Source: Rhodoplanes serenus
Lineage (GTDB): Bacteria; Pseudomonadota; Alphaproteobacteria; Rhizobiales; Xanthobacteraceae
NCBI GenBank assembly: GCA_945861855.1
Contig: CAMAWG010000023.1
Location: forward strand, 1-37,334
Direction: 5' to 3'
Length of the DNA: 37,334 nt
This document shows, in pieces, positions 8,014 to 15,474 of the stretch. How positions within the stretch are numbered: position 1 is the first letter of the stretch; the number at the start of each line of letters is the position of its first letter. Both the position numbers and the translations under genes were made by a program. The notes under the pieces are model-generated. The model was not told the DNA's origin. It did no database searches and saw only the letters and a program-made list of their open reading frames with translations.

Positions 8014-9039
8014 TCAGGCGATCTTTTCGACTTTGCCGCTCGCCGCCGAGCGGATCACCGCTTCGCTCACCGAGGCGCCGTGGATGATCTGTTCGGGCGG
8101 AATGGGGAAGGGCGCTCCGCCCTCGGCCGCGCGGGCAAAAGCCTCCAAGGTGGCGCGCACGATGTCGAGCTTCTCGGCCTCCCAGGTCTCGAGCGGCCCC
8201 TTGACCGGCTGGAACTTGCAGGCGCCGAACTGCCGGGTTCGCCGCTCTTCCGAGGACGCGCCCGAAGTATGGGTCACGCCTTCGATGCGATGCCAGCCCT
8301 TGGAGCCATAGACCTGGAAGGCGAAAACTGCGCCGGTGGTGGTCATGGTGCCGAGATAGCCCGACACGCCGTTCTTCATGCGGAACAGCATCGAGGTGGT
8401 GTCGTCGGTCCCGGTCTGCACCACGCGGGCGAAGCTTTGGCAATAGACGTGGTCGATCTCGCCCATGAGATAGATCATCGCGTCGATGGCATGCACGCCC
8501 ATCGGCGCAAGGCCACCCAGCGGCGCTTCCGATTTATTGGAGCGCCACGCCGTCGGCGGCAGGAATAGCGCGTTCGGGTAGGTCATGCTGGCTTCGATAT
8601 GCTGGACGATGCCAAGCTCGCCCGCCTTGATGCGGTCGCGCAGCTTGATCATTTCCGGATGGAAGCGGCGATTGTAGCCGACGCCGACGACCCGCTTGGC
8701 CTTTTTCAGTGCCGCGATGGCCTGCTCCGCCTCCTCCTTCGTGAAGGTGAACGGTTTCTCGCAATAGACATGTTTACCCGCGGCGGCCGCGGCCTCGATC
8801 TGCCGCAGATGGCCCGATGCCGGGGTCGCCAGTACCACTGCGTCGATCTTAGAGTCTTTCAGCACCGCCTCGTAGCTCGGCGCGATGGCCAGCGAATGCT
8901 GCTTGGCAAAAGCCTCGTCGTCGGGCTTCACGGTGCGGGTCTGGATGGTGGTGATGCGCATGGGCGGACTGCCGCCTGCAAGCGACTCCACCATCGTCTT
9001 GCCCCAGGTGCCCAGTCCGACAACCGCCGCGTTGATCAT
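8014..9039 (-). CDS. Gfo/Idh/MocA family oxidoreductase
   Basis: A 341-aa NAD(P)-dependent oxidoreductase of the glucose-fructose oxidoreductase/inositol dehydrogenase family. The Rossmann loop GLGTWG occupies residues 8-13, and the diagnostic EKP triad is at Glu94-Lys95-Pro96 in YCEKPF, with Lys95 the presumed catalytic lysine. The C-terminal half is the alpha/beta substrate domain, with GVHAIDAMIYLMGEIDHVYC matching the conserved helix of the family. I used the ATG at 9039; an in-frame TTG at 9051 would add four residues. It lies 19 nt after the DoxX gene and 17 nt before the EboE-like gene. Members oxidise cyclic polyols, sugars or amino sugars, and some act on aromatic or heteroaromatic adducts, so the substrate is open. 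Confidence 0.92.
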   Translation of the reverse strand: MINAAVVGLGTWGKTMVESLAGGSPPMRITTIQTRTVKPDDEAFAKQHSLAIAPSYEAVLKDSKIDAVVLATPASGHLRQIEAAAAAGKHVYCEKPFTFTKEEAEQAIAALKKAKRVVGVGYNRRFHPEMIKLRDRIKAGELGIVQHIEASMTYPNALFLPPTAWRSNKSEAPLGGLAPMGVHAIDAMIYLMGEIDHVYCQSFARVVQTGTDDTTSMLFRMKNGVSGYLGTMTTTGAVFAFQVYGSKGWHRIEGVTHTSGASSEERRTRQFGACKFQPVKGPLETWEAEKLDIVRATLEAFARAAEGGAPFPIPPEQIIHGASVSEAVIRSAASGKVEKIA

Positions 9040-9058
9040 GTTTTTCTTCAATCTTCGC

Positions 9059-9436
9059 TTACTTCGGCCACGTCAGCATGGCGAGCGCGATGCAGGCGAA
9101 CATCCAGAACACGCAGTATTCGATGCCGCCGATCACCCAGATCCATTTCTTGGTGACCTTGTAGGTGGCGGCGCCGGCGACGAGCAGATGGAACGCTGCG
9201 ATGGCCGCGACGTAGGGCGTGTAGATGTCGAAAATGAGCCCGATCGCCAGGAAGGTTTCGATGGTGCCGGCGATGTACATCCAGGTCGCCGGCGGATTGA
9301 ACTTGGCGGCCTTGAAGAAGCCCAAGGTGGCGGGCTCGGTGAACTTGCCGACGATGTGCGGGATGAAGAACAGCCCGCAGATCAGGCGCAGCAGCACGAT
9401 CCCGTTGAGCAGGTTGAATTTGTCAGCCCACGACAT
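9059..9436 (-). CDS. DoxX family inner-membrane protein
   Basis: A 125-aa membrane protein with four predicted helices at about residues 9-27, 48-68, 74-92 and 98-120. The first part, LRLICGLFFIPHIVGKF, matches the DoxX family, and the whole protein has the usual length. DoxX-type proteins are small quinone-linked or redox-associated membrane subunits, named for the thiosulfate:quinone oxidoreductase subunit of Acidianus; most bacterial members are uncharacterised. It sits between the NTF2-like gene (79 nt upstream) and the Gfo/Idh oxidoreductase (19 nt downstream). A role in passing electrons from the operon's dehydrogenases into the quinone pool would fit but is inference. Confidence 0.88.
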   Translation of the reverse strand: MSWADKFNLLNGIVLLRLICGLFFIPHIVGKFTEPATLGFFKAAKFNPPATWMYIAGTIETFLAIGLIFDIYTPYVAAIAAFHLLVAGAATYKVTKKWIWVIGGIEYCVFWMFACIALAMLTWPK

Positions 9437-9515
9437 GCTTTCCCCCGTGGCGTGATTTTCAGTTCATTTCAATGGATTGTGGGTGATGGTGCAAGGGCGG
9501 ACTATGACTGTGCCC

Positions 9516-10154
9516 TCACCACCCGATCTTCTTGTTGCCCTTGAGCCAGCCCGCCCCCAAGGCGTAGAGCGCGTCGGTCCCCGGCCCATCGACCCCCGGC
9601 ATGTCGTCCTTCACCTTGTAGCCCACCTTGGTCTGCAGATAGGCGAGGTGGCGGTAGCCCACGGGGAACCGCGCGAGCAGCTTGGGATCGAGCTTGGGCG
9701 CCTTGGCCGGATCGACCGGAGCGATCTGGTCCTTCTCGTAGGTCAGCCGGCGCCAGACCAGACCCCACGTCCCCTTCCGCTTCTCCAGGAAGTCGTAGAA
9801 CCGGCCGATGCAGATCACATCGCACTCCACGCCCTCGACCACGGCGCGCTGCGAGATCGACATCTTGGTCTGGGCGATGGCGCGCTTGCCTTTGATGTCG
9901 ATCGAGGAGCCGCCGAGGAAGTGATAGATACGCACGCCCTTGGCGTAGCCCGCCCGGTTCGCCGCGATGAACTCCTCGTAGGTGCCCTGAAACCAGGTCG
10001 CCCACATCCGGCCTTCCGGGTGCCAGACGGTGCGGAAGCGGTCCCACTGGAAGCTGTCGCGCCACACCGCCCAGTTCTCAATCAGCTCGCGGATGGCGAG
10101 CTTGTCCTCCAGGTCTTTTTTGAACAGGTCTTTGGTGAAGTCGACCTTCTTCAT
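9516..10154 (-). CDS. NTF2-like / SnoaL-fold protein
   Basis: A 212-aa protein whose N-terminal 140 residues look like a SnoaL-like NTF2-fold domain: helix LAIRELIENWAVWRDSFQWDRF, then WHPEGRMWATWFQGTYEEF, then alternating beta strands ending near GLVWRRLTYEKD. The remaining 70 residues, from about 143, form an extra C-terminal segment containing RFPVGYRHLAYLQTKVGY. SnoaL-fold proteins include polyketide cyclases, dehydratases, ketosteroid isomerases and the small subunits of ring-hydroxylating dioxygenases. No signal peptide is visible. The ATG at 10154 follows GGAGGACAA. It is the first gene of the eight-gene minus-strand run, divergent from the short-chain dehydrogenase. A dehydratase or isomerase role is plausible, not shown. 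Confidence 0.85.
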   Translation of the reverse strand: MKKVDFTKDLFKKDLEDKLAIRELIENWAVWRDSFQWDRFRTVWHPEGRMWATWFQGTYEEFIAANRAGYAKGVRIYHFLGGSSIDIKGKRAIAQTKMSISQRAVVEGVECDVICIGRFYDFLEKRKGTWGLVWRRLTYEKDQIAPVDPAKAPKLDPKLLARFPVGYRHLAYLQTKVGYKVKDDMPGVDGPGTDALYALGAGWLKGNKKIGW

Positions 10155-10202
10155 TTGTCCTCCCCGCTTCCGGCTGGCGCCGGCCGCCGCGCTGCTCTAG
10201 CC

Positions 10203-10210
10203 TTTGCAAA
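10203..10210. promoter_or_regulatory. Palindrome in the divergent NTF2-like/SDR intergenic region
   Basis: The 79-bp gap between the divergent NTF2-like gene and the SDR gene contains the 8-bp perfect palindrome TTTGCAAA, followed by A/T-rich sequence (ACATTAAGC) that stands out against GC-rich surroundings. Both transcripts must start near here, so the site could be part of a promoter or an operator. The palindrome is too short to prove a binding site, and no regulator gene is adjacent. Confidence 0.25.
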
Positions 10211-10233
10211 CATTAAGCACAGGCGAGGGTGGT

Positions 10234-10998
10234 ATGGCGAGACTTGAGGGACGCACCGCAATTGTCACCGGCGGAGCGGTGGGCATCGGCCGGCACTATT
10301 CGGAGGCGCTCGCCGCCGAAGGCGCGCAGGTGATGATCGCCGACATCAAGGACGGATCTAGCCTCGCCGCCGAGATCGCCGCCAGGCACGGCCGCAACTC
10401 CACCGACAGCATGACGTTCGACGTGAGCGACGAGGCGCAGTGCAAGGCGCTGGTGGCGAAGACCATTGAGCGCTTCGGCAAGATCGACATCCTGATCAAC
10501 AACGCCGCGCTCTACGCGCCGCTGCCGACGCTGAAGGTCACCGAGATGGACGTCGATCTCTGGGACAAGGTGATGGCGATCAACATCAGGGGCCCGTTCC
10601 TGATGGTCAAGCATGTGGCGCCGCACATGATTGCGAAAAAATACGGCAAGATCGTCAACATCGGCTCGGGCACGGTCGCGCGCGGCATCCCCGACTTCTC
10701 GCACTACGTCACCTCGAAGGGCGCGGTGACGGCGTTCACCCGTTGCATGTCGCGGGAGCTCGGCGCGCATGGCATCTGCGTCAACACGCTGGCGCCGGGC
10801 TATACGCTGTCCGATACCGGGCTGACCAACACGGTGCATGTGGAGCAGTCGAAGGCTGCCGCAGTGGCGCGCCGGGCGCTTAAGCGCGACCAGTTCCCGG
10901 AGGACCTCTTGGGAAGCTTGATCTTTCTCTGCTCCAGCGACAGCGACTTCATGACCGGCCAGTTGCTGGCGGTCGATGGCGGCTCGAACAACACTTGA
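10234..10998 (+). CDS. SDR family oxidoreductase (classical short-chain dehydrogenase)
   Basis: A 254-aa classical SDR, likely cytosolic and NAD(P)-dependent. The cofactor loop TGGAVGIG is at residues 12-19, the structural NNAA motif at 89-92, and the catalytic Ser145, Tyr158 and Lys162 (YVTSK) are all present. The C-terminal PxxxS-type region is LAPGYTLSDTGL, and the protein ends with the usual GQLLAVDGG signature. I chose the ATG at 10234, preceded by GAGGG; an in-frame TTG at 10204 would add ten residues without a better ribosome-binding site. It is transcribed away from the eight-gene run and toward the gentisate-dioxygenase-like gene 170 nt downstream, so it may act in the same catabolic route, for example oxidising an alcohol side chain or a dihydrodiol. 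Confidence 0.93.
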   Translation: MARLEGRTAIVTGGAVGIGRHYSEALAAEGAQVMIADIKDGSSLAAEIAARHGRNSTDSMTFDVSDEAQCKALVAKTIERFGKIDILINNAALYAPLPTLKVTEMDVDLWDKVMAINIRGPFLMVKHVAPHMIAKKYGKIVNIGSGTVARGIPDFSHYVTSKGAVTAFTRCMSRELGAHGICVNTLAPGYTLSDTGLTNTVHVEQSKAAAVARRALKRDQFPEDLLGSLIFLCSSDSDFMTGQLLAVDGGSNNT

Positions 10999-11108
10999 TT
11001 CGCAGGGAATAGGCCGCTGTCCCTGCCAGGGCCGGCGGAAGCCCCGCAATTGGCGAATACCGCCTGCCGCAGCCGCGCGGCTACCAATTTGCCGGAAAAT
11101 CGCTATGT

Positions 11109-11137
11109 AAAGGGCAACCCAAGCGAATTTGCCCTTT
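11109..11137. promoter_or_regulatory. 9-bp inverted repeat upstream of the gentisate-dioxygenase-like gene
   Basis: A perfect inverted repeat AAAGGGCAA / TTGCCCTTT with an 11-nt spacer ends 31 nt before the start codon of the dioxygenase-like gene. The lack of a following T-run and the position suggest an operator for a dimeric regulator or a leader hairpin rather than a terminator of the upstream SDR gene. No regulator is encoded nearby, so the cognate protein is unknown. Confidence 0.45.
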
Positions 11138-11168
11138 CCGAAGGGCCGGGAATTCCAAGGAGAATCCG

Positions 11169-12224
11169 ATGTCCGTCGCCGCCACCGTCGATCCCAAGCA
11201 CAACGTGCAGGGCAACCGTCAAGCCTACTACGACAAGATCAGCAAGAAGGACATGGCGCCGCTATGGGAGGTGCTCCGCCACGTCGTCACCAAGGAGCCG
11301 AAGTCGAAGTGCGCTCCGAACATCTGGAAATACGACGACGTCAAGAAGCTGATGCTGGAGGCGGGCGACGTGATTTCCGCCGACGAGGCCGAGCGCCGCG
11401 TGCTGGTGCTGGAGAACCCCGCCATGCGCGGCCAGTCGCGTATCACCAACAGCCTGTTCGCGGGCGTCCAGCTCATCATGCCGGGTGAGATCGCCGAGGC
11501 GCACAAGCACGTCTCGTCGGCGATCCGCTTCGTGCTCGAAGGCGAGGGCGCCTACACGGCGGTCGAAGGCGAGAAGGCCAACATGTCGCGCGGCGACTTC
11601 ATCCTCACGCCGAACTGGGCGCCGCACGACCACGGCAATCCGGGCAAGCAGCCGGTGATCTGGCTCGACGTGCTCGACATGCCGACCGTCAACCACTTCG
11701 AGACCTCGTTCATGGAGCACTTCGACGAAAAAGCGCAGAACACCGACCGCCAGGACGGCGACTCGCTGGCGCGTTATGGTTCGGGCGTGCTGCCGGACGG
11801 CTCGATGGACACGTTCATCAAGCGCAGCCCGGTCATCAACTACACCTATGTCCGGACCAAGCCGATCCTGGAGCGGCTGAAGAAGGCCGGCGACATCGAC
11901 CCGCGTCACGGCGCCCGCGTGCGTTATTCGAATCCGGTTACCGGCGGTCACGTGATGCAGACCATGGGCGCCTACCTGGCGCTGTTCCCGAAGGGCTTCA
12001 AGGGCCAGGACTACCGCTCGACCGACAGCACGATCTTCGTTTGCGTCGAGGGCCACGGCACCACCAAGGTCGGCGACAAGGTGCTGGAGTGGGGCCCGAA
12101 CGACGTGTTCGTGGTGCCGTCATGGCACCGCTATTCGCACGACGTGAAGGACGAGGCGGTGCTGTTCTCGATCTCAGACAAGCCGGCGCAGGAAGCGCTC
12201 GGCTTCTGGCGCGAGGGGCAGTAG
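11169..12224 (+). CDS. Gentisate 1,2-dioxygenase-like bicupin
   Basis: A 351-aa bicupin related to gentisate, salicylate and 1-hydroxy-2-naphthoate dioxygenases, which cleave a hydroxylated aromatic ring using Fe(II) and O2. The N-terminal cupin carries His112 and His114 (AHKHVSSAIRF) and His153 (APHDHGN), matching the three-histidine iron site of the family; GEGAYTAVEGEK and FILTPNWAPHDHGN are close to family consensus. The C-terminal cupin (KVGDKVLEWGPNDVFVVPSW, then HRYSH) completes the two-domain fold. AAGGAG lies at ideal distance before the ATG at 11169. No maleylpyruvate isomerase or fumarylpyruvate hydrolase gene is present, so it need not act on gentisate itself. It ends at a strong hairpin terminator. 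Confidence 0.88.
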   Translation: MSVAATVDPKHNVQGNRQAYYDKISKKDMAPLWEVLRHVVTKEPKSKCAPNIWKYDDVKKLMLEAGDVISADEAERRVLVLENPAMRGQSRITNSLFAGVQLIMPGEIAEAHKHVSSAIRFVLEGEGAYTAVEGEKANMSRGDFILTPNWAPHDHGNPGKQPVIWLDVLDMPTVNHFETSFMEHFDEKAQNTDRQDGDSLARYGSGVLPDGSMDTFIKRSPVINYTYVRTKPILERLKKAGDIDPRHGARVRYSNPVTGGHVMQTMGAYLALFPKGFKGQDYRSTDSTIFVCVEGHGTTKVGDKVLEWGPNDVFVVPSWHRYSHDVKDEAVLFSISDKPAQEALGFWREGQ

Positions 12225-12253
12225 TTCTCGCCCGCTCCATTGTGGATTTGCCG

Positions 12254-12277
12254 ATGCCCCGCCGAAAGGCGGGGCAT
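12254..12277 (+). terminator. Hairpin terminator after the dioxygenase-like gene
   Basis: A 10-bp perfect stem, ATGCCCCGCC / GGCGGGGCAT, is closed by the stable tetraloop GAAA and followed by TTGCTTT. It starts 30 nt after the dioxygenase-like stop codon and lies before the convergent TRAP permease gene stop. The T-tract is short and interrupted, and the minus-strand side has none, so it should work mainly for the plus-strand gene. Confidence 0.75.
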
Positions 12278-12282
12278 TTGCT

Positions 12283-14436
12283 TTAGGCCGGCGCTGCCGC
12301 AGCAGCCTTTCGCCGCCGCCGCAGGTGGTCGATCACCAGGAGCACGATCCCTGCGGCTATGCCAATGAAATTGATGGTATGCCCGCCGGTGAAGCTCTCA
12401 GGCGGCAGCGCGATCGGCAGCGCCACGACGCAGTAGACGACCCGCATTGGGAATGACAGCGGCGCGAGCGCGAACCCGACGATCCCGGCCGTGCCGACGA
12501 ACAGCGCGAACAAAATGCGCACCAGGTTCCACACGATCAGATAGCTCGGGCCGTCCATCAAGAGGCTGGGCGTCAGCACAAACAGGAACGGCAGGATGAA
12601 CGTGCTCCAGCCGACCGCGCAGGCGACCCAGCCGGTGGTCCAGCCGTCGGTGCGCGCGATGTTGGCCGCGGCATAGGCGGCGAAGGCGACCGGCGGCGTG
12701 ATCATCGACAGCATGCCGTTGTACATGACGAACATGTGGGCGGCCATCGGCGTGACGCCGAGCTTGATCAGCGCGGGCGCCAGCAGCGTCGCCGTCAGGA
12801 TGTAGACGCTCACCGTCGGCAGGCCGATGCCGAGCACGAAGGCGAGGACCGCGATCAGCAGCAGCAGCAGGAACACGTTTTCGCCGGACAGCGTCAGGAG
12901 TTGCATCGTCATGCCGAAGGCAAGGCCGGAGATGCTCATGATCCCGACCATGATGCCGGCGGCGGCGCCGATCAGGATGATGTCGAGCGACACCCGCCCC
13001 GACTCGATGACCGCGACCGCGATCTGCCTCAGCGAGACGCGCTTGCCGCGATAGCCGAAGATCAGCGCGAACACGATCAGGATGCCGGTTGCGGCGACCG
13101 CGGCCTTCTCCGGCGTCAGCAGCAGCACCTCGGGATAGATCAGCGCGATGACGAGAAAGAAGATCGGCACCAGGAAGTGCCACCCTGATGTGAGCACGCT
13201 GGTGAGCGAAGGCATTTCCTCGTCGTCGACGCCGCCGATGCCTTGCTTCGCCGCTTCCAGGTCGACGTGGATGAACAGGCAGCTGTAATAGAGCAGCGCC
13301 GGAATGGCGGCGGCGATGCAGACCGTGCCGTAGGAGACCTGCAGGAACTCCGCCATGATGAAGGCCGCCGCGCCCATCACCGGCGGCATGAGCTGGCCCC
13401 CGGTCGAGCCGACCGCTTCAAATGCCGCCGCGCGGCGCCGGGTGAATCCCGACTTGATCATGGCCGGGATGGTGACCTGGCCGACGGCGAGAACGTTCGA
13501 AACGGCACTCCCCGAGATCATTCCGAACAGCGCCGAGCCGACCACCGCGATCTTGGCGGCGCCGCCGCGGAATCTCCACATCGCCGACATCGCGAGGTCG
13601 GAGAAGAAATCCGCGCCGCCGGTGCGCGCCAGAACCTGGCCCAGGATGGTGTAGGGGATTACGATCAGCACCGCGACCTGGAGGATGTTGCCGATCATGC
13701 CGTTCACGTCGAGGCCGACGTAGGCGACCATGCGCTCGGGGCTGACCCAGCGGGTCTGGAAGTCCCCGCCCAGGAACGGGCTGACATAGACGTAGCCGGC
13801 GATCGCCAGGATGATCGCGACGAAGCCCCAGCCGGAGATGCGCCGGCTTGCATCCAGCACCAGGAAGGTCAGGATCGCGCTGCCGACGACGCCCTCGACC
13901 GGCAGCATCGCGAGCTCATAGGTCAACGCCTCGTAACGGACGGTGATATAGCCTGCCAGCAGCAGCGCAACGATGGCGCAGAGCCAGTCGAACCAGCGCG
14001 CGTATGCGGCCCGGCTGGCGGTGAAGGTCCAGGCCAGGGTGACCGCAAGGGCGCCGACCACCGGCCATGAGATGTCGCCCCGGGCGACATAGCGGTAGAT
14101 CAGATAGATGACGATGGCGCCCGCCGCGGTCAGGCCGCCAAGATCGATCGCGCTCGGCTGCCGCTTGGTCTCGGCGATGAAGGCGAGCGCGAGCGTGAGG
14201 CCGAGCGTCACCGCCAGAAGCTGCTCGGTGTAGAATGAAATGTTGAGGAGCTGGCGCGGGACGTCGAGCACCCAGAGAACGACGCAGGTCACCAGCAGTG
14301 TCTGAATGACGTTGGCCGCGAACACCGTCGCCTTCGACGATTCGGATGCAAACTCTTCCGCGCTAGCAATGAAGCGCTCCTCCGACGCGGCGGAGATGTG
14401 TTGAGCCGCATCGGAGCTAGTCGGCTTTTCGTTCAC
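12283..14436 (-). CDS. TRAP transporter fused permease (DctQ-DctM type)
   Basis: A 717-aa inner-membrane protein combining small and large TRAP membrane subunits. About residues 1-40 are cytoplasmic and hydrophilic. Helices from about 41 to 215 form the DctQ-like part. The DctM-like part follows, with the signature SGSAVSNVLAVGQVTIPAMI at 308-327, GIGLPTVSVYILTAT at 536-550 and ITPPVAFAAYAAANIA at 579-594. Such fused permeases partner with TAXI-type binding proteins and drive uptake with sodium or proton gradients. Three TAXI genes lie immediately upstream in the same direction, the nearest ending 15 nt before this start. Family members carry organic acids or amino acids. The substrate is unknown. 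Confidence 0.95.
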   Translation of the reverse strand: MNEKPTSSDAAQHISAASEERFIASAEEFASESSKATVFAANVIQTLLVTCVVLWVLDVPRQLLNISFYTEQLLAVTLGLTLALAFIAETKRQPSAIDLGGLTAAGAIVIYLIYRYVARGDISWPVVGALAVTLAWTFTASRAAYARWFDWLCAIVALLLAGYITVRYEALTYELAMLPVEGVVGSAILTFLVLDASRRISGWGFVAIILAIAGYVYVSPFLGGDFQTRWVSPERMVAYVGLDVNGMIGNILQVAVLIVIPYTILGQVLARTGGADFFSDLAMSAMWRFRGGAAKIAVVGSALFGMISGSAVSNVLAVGQVTIPAMIKSGFTRRRAAAFEAVGSTGGQLMPPVMGAAAFIMAEFLQVSYGTVCIAAAIPALLYYSCLFIHVDLEAAKQGIGGVDDEEMPSLTSVLTSGWHFLVPIFFLVIALIYPEVLLLTPEKAAVAATGILIVFALIFGYRGKRVSLRQIAVAVIESGRVSLDIILIGAAAGIMVGIMSISGLAFGMTMQLLTLSGENVFLLLLLIAVLAFVLGIGLPTVSVYILTATLLAPALIKLGVTPMAAHMFVMYNGMLSMITPPVAFAAYAAANIARTDGWTTGWVACAVGWSTFILPFLFVLTPSLLMDGPSYLIVWNLVRILFALFVGTAGIVGFALAPLSFPMRVVYCVVALPIALPPESFTGGHTINFIGIAAGIVLLVIDHLRRRRKAAAAAPA

Positions 14437-14451
14437 GCTACGCCTTTTCGA

Positions 14452-15417
14452 TCAGTAGGCCTTCGCCTCGATCTTCTTGTCCTGGAAGTATTTCAGCGCG
14501 CCGGGATGATAGGTCATGGTGTGCTTGCGATGCATCGTGTCCAGCGAGAAGTCGTTCATGGCCGGCGCCGTCGCCACCAGGTCCGGCTTGTTGTTCGCCA
14601 TCGTGTCGATGATCTTGGCGACGGTCTCATCCTTCATCTTGGAATTGGTGAACAGGATGTAGTCCATGGCGTAGACCTTCATCGGCTCGGCGACACCGAC
14701 GTAGGCCGGGATCGGCCTGACGTCGGAGAAGTAGCCGTAGGGGAATATCTTGCGGCTCGCTTCGAGGTTTGGGCCGACCTTGACGGCGCGCACGCCGCCG
14801 ACCGTGGCGTCGGCCTCGCGCACCTTGGGGCCCCCGAACGAGAACATGAACATGTCGTTGGCACCGGCCATGAAGTCGTCGCCGCCGCGCAGCACGTTGG
14901 GCACCATGACGGGCTTCACGTCGTTCAGCGTCAGGTCCGCGGTCGCCAGCATCGCCAGCGTGTTCTTGTCGAGCGTCCGCATTGCGGAGTAGCCGGCCGG
15001 CACGCGCTTGCCCTTGACGTCGGCCATGTTCACGATGCCGCTGTCCTTGCGGGCAAAGAAGCCGATGCGCAGCACGTAGATCGAGCCGATGATGCGCAGA
15101 TCGTTCTGCAGCTTTCCGGTCTCGATTCCTTCGACCACCTCCAGCATGTTGGCCATGCCGAGATCGATCTCGCCCTTGGCCACCATCGGGATCAGCACCG
15201 ACTCGCCCGCGGTGTTCTGAACCAGCGTGTTCAGGCCGCCCTTTTCCTTCAGCGTTTTGGCGATGGCGGACGCGACCGTGTGCGCCAGCGTGCCCGGCTG
15301 CATGGTGGCGAGGCCGTAGGTCTGCGCTGAGGCGGTCGGGCCGCCCAGGCCTGCGAGTGCCAAGGCCGTGCCGAGCAATCCACGCCGGAGCGCTTGTCCA
15401 AAGTCGATGACGTTCAT
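14452..15417 (-). CDS. TAXI family TRAP solute-binding protein (copy 1, next to the permease)
   Basis: A 321-aa periplasmic binding protein of the TAXI group. Residues 1-32 are a signal peptide ending in TASAQ. Family features shared with the two neighbouring paralogues include YGLATMQPGTLAHT at the mature N-terminus, GKRVPAGYSAMRT, GPKVREADATVGGVRAVKVG and the C-terminal YHPGALKYFQDKK. The ATG at 15417 is preceded by GGAGGGG; an in-frame start at 15435 lies upstream of that ribosome-binding site. It is the permease-proximal copy, 15 nt before the permease gene. It resembles copy 3 over YGLATMQPG more than copy 2, but I have no computed identity. Confidence 0.93.
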   Translation of the reverse strand: MNVIDFGQALRRGLLGTALALAGLGGPTASAQTYGLATMQPGTLAHTVASAIAKTLKEKGGLNTLVQNTAGESVLIPMVAKGEIDLGMANMLEVVEGIETGKLQNDLRIIGSIYVLRIGFFARKDSGIVNMADVKGKRVPAGYSAMRTLDKNTLAMLATADLTLNDVKPVMVPNVLRGGDDFMAGANDMFMFSFGGPKVREADATVGGVRAVKVGPNLEASRKIFPYGYFSDVRPIPAYVGVAEPMKVYAMDYILFTNSKMKDETVAKIIDTMANNKPDLVATAPAMNDFSLDTMHRKHTMTYHPGALKYFQDKKIEAKAY

Positions 15418-15474
15418 GTCACACCCCTCCCTCAAGTTCCTGTCATTTCGATAGACGGTTCGTGTGGCTTTGGG

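Noticed and set aside
11915-11945. tRNA T-arm-like string TTCGAATCC
   Set aside because: It lies inside the coding frame of the dioxygenase-like gene, with no flanking acceptor or anticodon stem. No tRNA structure can be drawn.
12254-12277. Possible membership of the 12254 hairpin in the 21748 repeat family
   Set aside because: The stem ATGCCCCGC/GCGGGGCAT is shared, but the flanking TGTC and CCAGTAA parts are absent and the loop is longer by composition, so a terminator is the simpler reading.
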